Source: Atherix ibis
Lineage: Eukaryota; Arthropoda; Insecta; Diptera; Athericidae
NCBI GenBank assembly: GCA_958298945.1
Contig: OY282610.1
Location: forward strand, 44,647,667 to 44,711,666
Reading direction: 5' to 3'
DNA: 64,000 nt
A model generated the notes under the pieces. That model did no database searches, had not been told where the DNA came from, and was given only the letters and a program-made list of their open reading frames with translations. Shown here in pieces: positions 48,131 to 58,419 of this stretch; position 1 is the stretch's first letter; the number at the start of each line of letters is the position of its first letter. Position numbers and translations under genes: made by a program.

Positions 48131-48965
48131 GTAAACTGGGAATTTGTTTGGAATGTCAAAAAATCGATCAACTAATTTTGAATGCGAGTCGATAATGCAG
48201 TGCCTATGCCCAAACTACATTATCGATTTTGAAACTTTCCGATCGAAATTTGGTTACAGCGGCAACAATTGATGAAAGAATATTTTTTTTAAAAATTTTC
48301 AGGGTAAAATAAAAATAACAAGAAAACGTCACTGAAATCGGGCACAGAGAATAAAATACAAAAAAAAAAAAATTAAAATAAAAGTAAACTGATAAAATAT
48401 CAAATATTATATATTATTATAATGTGTTGTTGCTATTTTTTTTCTTTTCTAATTTACTTTCTGTAACATTTATACAATAGACCAATGCGTCCTCCATTTT
48501 TCTTTAGCTTCTTCTTTTATTGTATTTATTATATTCTAAATTTTATTATAATTTTTATACTATTTATTTAATAATTTTTCTTCTTCTTGCTTTTGAGTTA
48601 TACAATCCACGATTCAATCTGTAAAAAAATACGAGTAATTTTGAAAATAACGTGCAAAAAATCCTTTGGAAAATTCTGTACGGTTAGTGAATTATTCTAG
48701 GTCAACAAAGATCCAATATCTTGAGGTAGTATAAGCAGGTTTTTTTTACATAATTTACTACGTTTCTTCATTATTTTGTTCCTCTTCATTAGCTTTGTCT
48801 TTTCCTTCTTCTTTATTATTTTCAACTTCGATAAGGGAATTCCCCTCAATCATATTTCGATGTTAAAATATGTAGAGAATCGCCATTAAAGCATGATTGG
48901 CTACAGGCAATGGAGTATGGTAATTCTATTTTCCTGCATCCACAATCTAAACCATAACCTTTTGT
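48131..48965. other. AT-rich stretch, probable 3' UTR of the gene at 48966
   Basis: No ORF was recognised. If the exon at 48966-49187 is real, its 3' UTR runs into this stretch on the minus strand. Poly-A and TTC runs are present. Confidence 0.35.
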
Positions 48966-49187
48966 TCAGTTGCGAAAAATAGAATTAAAGAGTTCGTCCG
49001 GCGCAGGTGATGTTGTAACTGGCTTAAGAAATTGTTGAATGTCCATCTCCGCTGTTGAGACTCGCAGTCCTTTTCCCAGCCCACTTTGAAGCTGATAATA
49101 TATGCAATACAAATGTTGTTGTGCCTTTGCCGTTGTGGGTGGAAGTGATGACAATTTTTTACATTCACTTTTGAGCTGCCTACATTG
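48966..49187 (-). CDS. C-terminal exon of an unrecognised gene
   Basis: The minus strand has an acceptor (CCATTTTAG) ending at 49188, then a 73-codon open frame to TGA at 48968-48966. It reads QCRQLKSECKKLSSLPPTTA, then KAQQHLYCIYYQLQSGLGKG, a DIQQFLKP segment, and a final ELFNSIFRN. Composition is that of a normal soluble protein, unlike the AT-driven frames around it, and the phase is 0 at the acceptor. I do not recognise the family. No upstream exon could be placed between here and 52600, where transposon relics and a minisatellite intervene. An overlapping frame (49168-48947) also lacks stops but is less protein-like. Confidence 0.5.
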   Translation of the reverse strand, partial: QCRQLKSECKKLSSLPPTTAKAQQHLYCIYYQLQSGLGKGLRVSTAEMDIQQFLKPVTTSPAPDELFNSIFRN

Positions 49188-49626
49188 CTAAAATGGAATA
49201 TGGTATGCTCCGTTTATTTACAACAATATCTCGTGAGCAATTCTCTTGCTTAAATGCTGTTGTGGTTTGTTAAGGGGAAATGTGGAAATTATGCTCTGTG
49301 TGTGGGATTGCGAAAGGGAAGGCATAGAAATTAGTAATTAATAAACGTGAAGTTCAACCATATGTTACTTCTAAGAACACCTTACTTAGAACACCTATCT
49401 CTCTATACGGAGATTGTCGGGGGATGCGAAGTTTAGTGCAAAGCGGTGTTCTCACACCCATCATGACAAAAAGAAATAATACCGAAATATGGAGGGGAAA
49501 ATGGAGATACCCACAAAAGTGTTACCTTCGCAATGGCAGAGCTAAAGAGAGAGAGAAGAAAGAAACAACAGAAAAGTAATCAGATAAAAAATTACTATTT
49601 CAGCAGAGTTGAAAGGGGGAACAGTA
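49188..49626. other. Probable intron sequence upstream of the unrecognised exon
   Basis: Less AT-rich than most of the window. No further exon could be supported. The open plus-strand frame starting at 49533 owes its length to the minisatellite that follows. Confidence 0.35.
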
Positions 49627-49841
49627 AGTGTCGTATGATCACGAGCATCGCACAGGAGGTGTCGTACGATCACAAACATCGCACAGCAGGTGTCGTACGA
49701 TCACGAACATCGCACAGGAGGTGTCGTACAATCACGAACATCGTACAGAAGGTGTCGTATGATCAGGAATATCGCACAGGTGTCGTACGATCACGAACAT
49801 TGCACAGGTGGTGTCGTAACTTATCACGAACATGGCACAGG
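49627..49841 (+). repeat. 31-bp minisatellite, about 7 units
   Basis: Tandem units of the form 'ggtgtcgtacgatcacgaac' plus 'atcgcacagga'. Unit lengths are mostly 31 bp, with one of 28 and one of 33, and substitutions between units. Because 31 is not a multiple of 3, the repeats pass through successive frames (VVRSRTSH, then SYDQEYRT), giving an open frame that need not be coding. It is GC-richer than the surroundings. There are no spacers, so it is not a CRISPR array. Confidence 0.9.
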
Positions 49842-50148
49842 TGCATCGCGATCGTAGGTGCACACGGTACACATACGATCGCATCCAAGCGTGACATATA
49901 GAAATCCAATATGACTAATCGGAGAATAAATGTTTTTTGTCAATATTTTCTCTCCCAGGTTTAAAAAATATGTTTTGGTCACACAAGAATTACAAGAAGA
50001 TCTACATCTGCTCCCCAATACCTTCCAAAAGCTGTTTCAATTATTAAGAAGTCAGCATCATCTCGCGCTTGTCTACTTATAATATTGACATGTTCTAATT
50101 TATTCGTCATCATAGACACTAGTTTATTTTTATTAAATCTATTGGTTA
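49842..50148. other. Non-coding gap
   Basis: Short stretch between the minisatellite and a mariner. No gene or repeat was recognised. Confidence 0.4.
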
Positions 50149-50956
50149 GTCGAAAAAGTTCATGGCGTTTTTGAGTAAAATAGAAACGCTTAAATTAGAT
50201 TGTTAAAAATCAATTTGTTCAAACCAAATATTCTCCATTATTATTGACAATGTTACGCCATTTTTACGGGCAGAGCTATGATTCCATCAGTAAAGAACTT
50301 TTGTGGTTACTGGTTGAAAAACTGAAGCAAGTATATAGTTTTCACAGTTCGGTTCCAGTAAAAGAGTTCTGCAGAGGTCGAAACACGTGGTTGTCTGAGG
50401 GTTCTATGTTTTGGGCTATACGGTGGAAGAATCAAAATTTCCCAGGCAGGCTCCCTTAATTTTTGACGAGTCATCGAAGGTGTGTTATCGTGGTGGACAG
50501 AATCCCGTTTTCTCTGAACTCGAGTTGCTCACAGTACAATACGGAGTTAAAAGTTCGACTGAACAGTAGCAGTTCATACGCATACACACAGCATAACCTT
50601 AATCCTGATGTTGAAATTGTTTGTAATCGTTCATCTCTTTCCAACCATTATCTCGTGTTTTACCGTCAGTTATGATTTGCTTTAGAAATGGCTCGATTTT
50701 ATTGCGCTTTAGCAGCATACCGCAGATGTTAAGACGGTCCAAACATCGAGTTTCTTTTTGAAACCAGCCTTTCGCAAATGGTATAAAACGGTTCTGATGA
50801 TGAATGTTGATATCATAAGCTATGTCATGACTGTTGATATACCACCGGTCTTGGTCAATTGTTTCCGCAAATTTCATCAATTTTTTCGGTAATTGGCCGA
50901 CCAGAACATTACTTTTAATGCCATCTGTCGGAAAACGCCACGAACTTTTCCGAAAC
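50149..50956 (-). mobile_element. Internally deleted mariner of a second subfamily (0.81 kb)
   Basis: Ends 'gtcgaaaaagttcatggcg' (50149-50167) and, inverted, 'gttt(c)ggaaaagttcgtggcg' up to 50956, each next to TA (50147-50148 and 50957-50958). The minus-strand frame gives WYINSHDIAYDINIHHQ, RLNICGMLLKRNKIEPFLK, then QIITDGKT in place of the ..TGDEKW first-Asp block, so the motif is frameshifted. The C-terminal catalytic half is mostly missing. The HTH-to-first-Asp block is of the mauritiana/cecropia (Hsmar1-like) type, distinct from the irritans-like copies. Confidence 0.85.
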
Positions 50957-52624
50957 TACCGGCATTGTTTCGTCGAAATGTATTAGATTATAAGGAAGAG
51001 TCCGTTTCGCAGAAAGTGACGCAGAAACGAATATTCGAAAAAAATCAATTCCACCTCGAATAATTCACTGAGCGTACAGAATTTTGGAATGGACTTTTTT
51101 TTTGCACGCCCATTTCAACCGTATTTTTTTTTTTTTTTTGTTATCATTTCAAGTAACATAAGTACTGAAATGATGTATCACTAAAGCGCCACAACACTAA
51201 AGGCAATTTGGCTTAACGACAAAGGACATCGGGATAAGGAAATTGAAGTAGAAAATGAACTGTGAAGTAGTGGTTATTGGGAATATTAGCGTAGGATCGG
51301 CTGGTTCCACCTTATTTTTCATCTAAAATGGGTCGACTACAGCAGACTCCGTAGATTTGCTACCATTTTTTTCTTCTTCTTCTTCTCTACTGTTATTAAA
51401 AATTTTATTCGTAAATCACATGGCATATGTATTGGGATTGGGGGCTTGCATGCATATATGTGTGTATTAATTATTACATTTTTGTCCTTTTGCTTATATA
51501 TGTATACATATGTATATGTATGTATGCATGTATTTATGTGTATATGTATAATAATAATAATAACCATATTTACAAATGTTATCCAATATTTTATAATATT
51601 TATTTATAACTAATTTATTTATTATCTATATTATTTTTGCTTCATCCGTTTTTCTTTTGTTGTTGCTTAATTTTATAGCGTATAATATAATAAATAATAA
51701 TCACCAATTCGTATGATGCACAATTTTCTCTTTATTTAATGTATATTCTTTTATATATATATATAATATAATAAATAATAATTTATCTTAATTTTTTATG
51801 TAATTGCTTTGCTTCATTTCTTTTCTTTTCTTATCTTTTTTTTTTAATACATAAAAATTTATTGTTCATATTGTGGTTCACTCATTTTAAACGGTTTTAT
51901 TTAATTATCATTTAATTTTTTATTGCTTGTAATTTTCAAACATTACTCATTATTTATAATAACAATAATTAAATTATTAATTTTTTTTTATCGGAGCCTT
52001 TCATCTTACTGCCTCCTTTTAATTAGTATATAAATATTTAATAAGAAAATGCCCCTTTTTGGCCAATATCTTTCCTTTATTGTATTTGTTTATTTTATTG
52101 CATTATTATACTATATATGTACATATGAATGTGTATGCATACATGAACAAATAATAATAATAAAAAAAAAAAAAACAATTATTCATGTGTGTGTGTGTGC
52201 GGACGAACATTTGTACATTATATGTACAACACACACTACGTGTATGCATATTTTTTTTAATATAATTTATTTATGATTTATTTCGTTTTCTTCTAAATAA
52301 ATCTGTTTGGTTTAAATTTGTTTTGCTTCTTTCACAAATTGATTTTCTTAAATCTTTGTTAAAACATTTGTCGAGATTTTTTTCTTCTTCTTTATTTATT
52401 TATATATGTTTATATAAATATAATAATATTTATTAATCACAGTCTACAATACACAATTTTGCTCCATTCTTTGCGTAATTTCTATTTATTTTTATTTGAT
52501 TCGAATTCTCTTAAAATATCTTATACGGTTTTTTATATACACATACACAGTTATCGTGCACACCTTGAAAAATAAAAAATAAAATAAACAAAAATTAAAT
52601 CCAAAAACTACAACGTTCATAATA
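50957..52624. other. AT-rich non-coding region with microsatellites
   Basis: No gene was recognised. It contains a poly-T run near 51126, TTC repeats (51370-51386), TATG/TACA repeats (51495-51545), AAT repeats (51551-51562) and a TG run near 52188. Short frames are compositional. Confidence 0.5.
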
Positions 52625-52626
52625 TA

Positions 52627-53619
52627 CAGAGTGCGTTTTATGTTCCAGGTTGAAGTTTTTTCTTTATAAATCTTAAATTTTACCATTTATATTTTATTTA
52701 TTGATTATATGGTCTTTAGCAATTTGTATGGAATATGATGTCGATTAAATGCGCACCTCTGGCCAGGACGCAAAGGCGAGCTTCTTTTACGAACATTTTT
52801 CATAACATTTTCGCAATTTTGTTTCGAATGTTGTCGTTAAGCATCGAGGTTGTGGTTGGTACACCTTTTGCTTCAAGTAAGCCCATACGAAGAAATCGAA
52901 TCGGGAGGGGGTTCGAATCAGGGGATCTTGGGAGCTAGTGCTACGATGCAAATTTTGAGAGACATATTCGGCCGGGAAAAATTGGTCCAATTCGGGTAGA
53001 AGAAAGTTTTCCAACATATCCCGATAGCGATCATTGCCTGCAGCATCCTCAAAAAAATATGACCCAATGATGCCGCCGACCCAAATGACGCACCATACAG
53101 TTACTCTACGAGGGTGTGGTGGTCTTTGGTGTATCAGTTTAGGGTTTTCAGTGCCCCAATAGTGGCTATTCTGTTTATTAAAAAAGGCAGCCAAGTCGAA
53201 GTGTGCTTCGTCGCCCATAATGATTTTTTGCCAAAACCGGTGGTTGTCTATAAATGAGCTGTAAAACTCGAGCACTTCAGTGTCGCCACCGTTCATGGTC
53301 ATTTGCCTGCAGATGTTGCGTCAATTGAGAATTTTTAACAAACATGATTGGAGATATGACCAATTCTTGTGCATGGCGTCGATGACAGGGAACACTCTGT
53401 CTCACTGCATCAATCTTTTCTGGTGTACGTTGGCTTAATTGTCGCCCAGTCTTCGCTTTATCTTCTAGTGTATCCATATTTTCAAAATTATTCATTACAC
53501 GCTGAATGGTTGACTTGCAATACGACTGACAAATTCTACTCTTTACGACTGTCAAATGTCAATCGACAAATGTCATCCAAACCAAAATGACGACCAAACA
53601 AAATCGATCAGGAACCCTG
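52627..53619 (-). mobile_element. Decayed Tc1/mariner-superfamily element (family C), copy 1
   Basis: The left end 'cagagtgcgttttatgttcc' follows TA; the right end, inverted, begins 'cagggttcctgatcgattt'. Minus-strand frames give an N-terminal helix-turn-helix-like segment (STIQRVMNNF, TGRQLSQRTPEKIDAVRQSV, about 53400-53520), then FWQKIIMGDEAHFDL (first Asp), RRVTVWCVIWVGGIIGSYFF, DRYRDMLENFLLPELDQFF (about 52980-53040), and a C-terminal block with SRFDFFVWAYLKQKVY. The second-Asp block (WFQQDGA) is deleted between EYVSQNL and SQDPLIRTPSRFD. It is not active. Confidence 0.85.
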
Positions 53620-53915
53620 TATTTATTTCATTGGGCATTTTTTTTTGTTGGTAACCTTACAATAAGACTGATACCATGCCTAGTTATTTCACATAATATT
53701 TTGAGAAAGCTTTTTCCAACTGTGTGGTTTTTAACTTCGGTAAAATTAATTGGCATCTATCGGGAAATGTGTGAAATTTATACCTCAAAATAAGAAAAGT
53801 GTGGCATCAATGACCTTAAATATAACTTTCATCTGGGTCCAGATAGTATCCCTCCGGCTCTGATTCCTTTAGAAAGTATTTTTAGAAAATCAATTAAAAA
53901 TGGTGAACTTGTAGG
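53620..53915 (+). pseudogene. Possible reverse-transcriptase fragment of a LINE
   Basis: The plus strand at about 53820-53905 reads LGPDSIPPALIPLESIFRKS followed by IKNGEL. This resembles the GPDGIPP...I.NKSL..G block at the start of Jockey-clade RT domains. It is short and surrounded by two family-C elements. The 5' part is unassigned. Confidence 0.4.
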
Positions 53916-54464
53916 GGCGCCGTGGCCATGCATCAACTTCCACGCATCAACACCGCGGGCTCGAAGCTCATTTTGGTGGGACCAGATGAAACCATCGCAG
54001 CAACTCGCTACCGAACACAACTGCTGCGTTTGAGCGGAGCATTAAACGACAAAAGTGCATTATTAGCAAAGCCAGCCAAAAATGGTGGCCTTCTATATCG
54101 AGCTGTAAGACTCGCCGCCGTTCACGGTCATTTGCCTACAGCTATATTTGTCAATTGAATTTTATGCGGGTTTTTAAGAATTTTTAACAAACTGAACGAT
54201 TGACTTGGTCGGCAATACGATTAACACCAAAATAAGTCACGTAATTTTCCCCGCGCAGCCACAATTTTTTATTTTAAATAAAATCTTTAAATAATTTCAA
54301 CGCGTTATTGTGACGTTAGATGCTCCATAATAAATTGTTATCGACCAATCTCTACGACTGTCAAATGCCAACAGACAAATGTCATCCAAACCAAATCGGT
54401 ATCTGGAACATATATAACTGGCGGCCAAACAAAATCGGTATCTGGAACATAAAAAGCACCCTGT
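53916..54464 (-). mobile_element. Family C Tc1/mariner-like element, copy 2 (fragment)
   Basis: Segment 54040-54190 aligns with 53215-53345 of copy 1 ('gagctgtaa', 'cgccgttcacggtcatttgc', 'gaatttttaacaaac'). Segment 54345-54464 aligns with the copy 1 right end ('gacaaatgtcatccaaacca'). The terminus here is complete, inverted 'cagggtgctttttatgttcc', which matches the left end of copy 1 and so defines the family's terminal repeat. The sub-terminal motif 'aaatcggtatctggaacat' is duplicated (54393-54411 and 54432-54450). The catalytic part is absent. Confidence 0.7.
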
Positions 54465-55229
54465 GTGTACGTACAGTGGTGGCCAAAAAAAAAAAAAAAC
54501 TGAACAAACCGATTCTTTTTGAATTTTTCAATCAAAAAAAATATCTATAATTAACCTCTCTTCTAATCTTATACCAATGGCAAGGATGTGCTTAGACTAT
54601 ATCTGATTATAAAAAGAATCGGTAAGTTCATTTTGTGAACAAAAAATTTAAAAAAAAACACATCAAAATAATTAAAAGTTAATATTCCTGAAAATTAACC
54701 CAAAAAAAGAAGAAATTATAATAAAAAATCAATTTAAGCTAAATATCAGCTTCTGTGTATAAATTTATTTTTCTCTACTTTATAAGAGTTGTAATAAATT
54801 AAAAATTTATTTACAATTATTTTTTTGGCTCTTTTTAATAAATACAAACAAAATTTTAAAAAAAAAACACTTTTTAAATAAATCAAAAAAGAGAAAGAGA
54901 ATTTTTCAGTGTAAATTCTTATAGTCAGATTATACAGAAGTTAATTAAAATTCTTTTTTGTTCAATATATTTGGCCCGCACTGTAAACGGAAACATTTGA
55001 ACGTGAATATGCTCGCACCAAAGAGGGAAAAGTCTCTATTCGCTTACATTTTTCTTACTCTTTTTTCTGTGTCACTCTCTCTTCGCTCACTTTTTTTTAT
55101 ATAATTAATTTATATTTTTTGAGGTTTAAAACACCAACACCTCCCCCCCCCCTTTTTTTCAATTTCAGTTTGGGCTTTATTTTTTTCTGATCACTTTCAC
55201 TCGACATTTGCCTAGAACCACGCTTCATC
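54465..55229. other. AT-rich non-coding stretch
   Basis: No gene is visible. Poly-A runs and a C11-like run near 55144 occur. Confidence 0.4.
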
Positions 55230-56770
55230 CCAGGAGGGAATTTCAACTCAAAACATACTTATTGGTGGGATCCAGACTAGTTAACTCGAGAGGTAGAGAA
55301 CTCCGATACGATTGATTTCTTTATTTCTAAGGGGGTATCTTTCCAGGATGTTTTAGTAGAGAGTAGCTTTGACCTAGCATGTGACCACTCGCCAAAGAAA
55401 TTCCAGCGCGGTTAACTAATAAAAAGACAAAATTGCATACACTTAGAAGCAAGCTCACACAGTACCTTAACCTCAAAGCGCCACTTAAAACAAGAGAGCA
55501 AATTGACGGTGAAGTGAAGCAATTTATGGCTGACGTATATAGAGCACACCAAACGGAATTACCAGTAATAATTAATTATTTTATAATAATCTATCCCACC
55601 GAAATAAATGCACTAATAGAATCGAAAAGGAGAATCCGGAGAAAATGGTAACACTTCAGATACCCAGAACTGATTACTCCTCCTACGAAAAGCTGTCAAA
55701 AGAATTAAGAAACCCATCATTCCAATACCCGCCTCTAAAAACTAAAGACGATAAATGGGTTGGTTGTTCTAAGGAAAAAACTCGCCTCTTTCTAGCGGGT
55801 GTTATCCAGCCATTTAAAAAAAATGCTATAAATGCGAATACAACCATTATTAACAAAATTAACAAAGTAGTTAGCAAGGAAATCCGGCAAGCCTCTTTTA
55901 AAGTCATCAAAATTTTAATGACTTTAAATGAGGCCTTACCGTTCAATTTCTCTACTACCCACTATGGCGGAAATTTTGGAAAAGTTTTTCCTGCGAAGGA
56001 TCCTAACTATCTATCATCAAAGAAAGAGATCTCATTCCAATGCATCAGTCTGGCTTCAGAGAAAAACACTTCACTACAGATCAAGTACATGAAATTACGA
56101 ATAAAGTGGAAAAAGATCTAGAGAAGGAAAGAGGAAAAGGTGTGCCCAGCAATCTTTCTGGATGTTGCGCAAGCATCTGACGAGGTGTGGCATAGAAAGG
56201 GCTTATCCACAAACTGCATAGATATATCATAAAAAAATTCTTTGAATATCTCTCTTCATATATGTCAGAGAGGCAGTTTAGTCAAGCATACCATATGCTG
56301 ACCTAAAAGACCTAAAAGCAGAAGTATCTCAAGGGAGCGTACTAGGCCCCCTCCTGTACTTACTGCAGATACATCCCACAAAATGATGAAATATTAATGG
56401 CTACAAATTGCACGTTTTGCCAATACAGTGATAAGTATCTAGGTATGACCCTTAGCGTTGAGTTCTTTTTTTGCTCTTTTCTACAAGGAGAATGTTAAAA
56501 AGGAAAAAAGAAGAACTCTACGATAAATGTCGAAAATTGTATTGGCTGCTGGGGAGAACGTCTGAGCTCTCAACGCAGTATAAAATCTTAATTTGCAACC
56601 AAATACTTATAGAGACAATACAAAAGTACCAAAATAAAATACTACGTGGGATAGTAAATGATCCATGGTGCATAAGAAATAAAGATACCCAATGTGAAAT
56701 AAAAAGGAGAGCTGCTCTGAACATGATCAACGATTGCATTCACACGAAAATCCGGAGTTGAAAGTGTTCT
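55230..56770 (+). mobile_element. Decayed Jockey-clade LINE (endonuclease to RT C-terminus)
   Basis: Plus-strand frames, with many shifts, give in order: an endonuclease remnant (GSRLVNSRGREL, about 55269-55305); a linker (LRSKLTQYLNLKAPLKTREQ, about 55439-55498); RT fragments near 56040-56350 (MHQSGFREKHFTTDQVHEIT, the .HQ.GFR..HST.DQ.HR.. block, then a YMSERQF-like and a SQGSVLGPLLY-like block); and a C-terminal block (KKLYWLLGR-like CRKLYWLLGRTSELSTQYKI, then QKYQNKILRGIVNDPWCIRN, about 56530-56690). The Asp-Asp catalytic block (FADD) is only faintly visible as FCQYSDK. It is inactive. Confidence 0.85.
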
Positions 56771-57490
56771 AGAAAATTCCACAAAACCGGTTCGAGAGAA
56801 TATGAAAACCAGCGGTGCTCACGAGAGTTGTAAGTTCAGTTCAGTCAAGTTTGAACAGTAATCAGGACAACGTCATAAGGTCGACAAAGCTGCCGTCAAG
56901 GAGAACAGAATCAGCATCTACAGGAGTAGCTAAAATTTAATCAAGAACAGCGCCACCGTCTGGAGACACAATTTTGGCGTACTATGAGCAGCAACAGAAG
57001 AGTTGTGGAGTCTTTCAAAGAATCCCAAGCTAGGGATGAAGGATGAGGTGGAATCTAAAGTAAACCAAGTGGAAGGAAAGGTGATAGCTGGAGTTAAGAA
57101 ATTGAGAACAAGAATTACGGCAGTTGAGACCAATAGTGATTCAGGCATCGGTCACAGGTTCCACCGCATCTGTCGGTGGTAAATTCAAGGTTCCAAAGTT
57201 GGACGGAAGTACTTCATTGGCGGCATACAAATTACAGTTTGACTCTGTGGCGAAGGCAAATAGGTAGACAGGTAAACAGGCACAAACTGCATTAACACTG
57301 GGGCTACGCGATCAGGCTCTTACAGTTTTTGAGGCTCTTGGTAGTAAAGTCACATACGATCGCGCTATGAAGAGAGCCATCTGAAGCATGTCTTCCGAGT
57401 ACAGCTAAAAGATCGGATTCAGTGTCATAATGAGGGTCCCCAACAGTGGGAACTGGACATTGAGAAGAAGTTGGTGCATAAGGCATATAT
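56771..57490 (+). mobile_element. Gag fragment of a Ty3/gypsy-type retrotransposon
   Basis: Near 57180-57400 the plus strand reads FKVPKLDGSTSLAAYKLQFD, SVAKANR, then after a stop TALTLGLRDQALTVFEALGS, the P.(F/Y)DG...W..Y..QFE ... A..L...LRG.AL.VL pattern of gypsy-group Gag proteins. A further block (about 57380-57490) reads FRVQLKDRIQCHNEGPQQWE. Upstream (56930-57150) a Glu/Lys/Gln-rich segment fits the N-terminal Gag. No protease or RT follows. It lies directly after the Jockey relic. Confidence 0.65.
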
Positions 57491-58419
57491 AAAATGAAAT
57501 TTGTTGCTTTAAATAAAGCTCAATACATGCTATTAAAAAATATGAATGCAGGTCACAAGAGAGCATATCAGTAAGGCAATAAACGCCTTTTTCTCTCCTG
57601 CCATTCTCTTCTCAAAGATGTACAACAAAAATAAAGTACTTTTGGCGTCCATTTTCTTTTAATACATTATGGGAATTTATAAGTCTGTCACCAATAACAC
57701 ACTTGAGGTTACAAAATGAAATAATTAACCGCAAATAAATAATCAATAGTAAATTCATTAATATATGTGGACACAGTATTATGTTCAGAACATTTTAAAA
57801 GCAAACCAATATGAACTTAGAATAAACAAAAGTCGTTTACCAAAAATTGGTTTAAAAAAAGCAAAACAAAAATTGTCATCAAAACTGCTTGAAAAATTAT
57901 CATTCAAGAAGGGAAAAGCTAAGGTTTTTTTTAAAAAAAAAAAAATATAATTGTTTTTTTTAATACTTCATTCCAAGCAAATGGACGCGTTTCAGCCTTA
58001 AAAAAAATATTTCTTTATCACAGAGGAAATTATTTACAAAATTAGAGGTTTCTACCAATAAAAAAAGATCAAAAAAAATGTTTGCTGCCAAAAAGTTTTA
58101 CTTATACTATTATTGGTTAAAAAACCCAATCTTCATTTTTTTTTAATTAAAACTAATAAAAGAGTGGGGGATTTTTTTTTGTAAATTTTATAAATTGGAA
58201 AATTTTATTTAAAATACAAAACTGCACTCTGTTTTCTTATTTTTTAATTTAACCTTTTCCGGCTTATTATATTTACAATTAATTTATTGATTTTCTTCCG
58301 GTATCTAAAATTTAATTTCATCGATCCTTTTCTTTTATTTTTTTTCCAAGATAAAAACTAATTTATTTTGGGCCAAATTAAAATTACTTTTTTTCTTACA
58401 AAAACAAACAAAAACGTTT
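57491..58419. other. AT-rich stretch, no confident gene
   Basis: A Lys-rich open frame at 57765-57950 ends in a poly-A run and has no recognisable motif. The rest is A/T simple sequence grading into the satellite. Confidence 0.4.

Noticed and set aside
48947..49168. Alternative minus-strand frame over the orphan exon
   Set aside because: It runs past the stop of the better frame, does not fit the acceptor phase as well, and its His/Gln-rich peptide looks like a frame shadow.
49627..49841. CRISPR-like array
   Set aside because: The units are directly adjacent without unique spacers and diverge along their length; this is an ordinary minisatellite in eukaryotic DNA.
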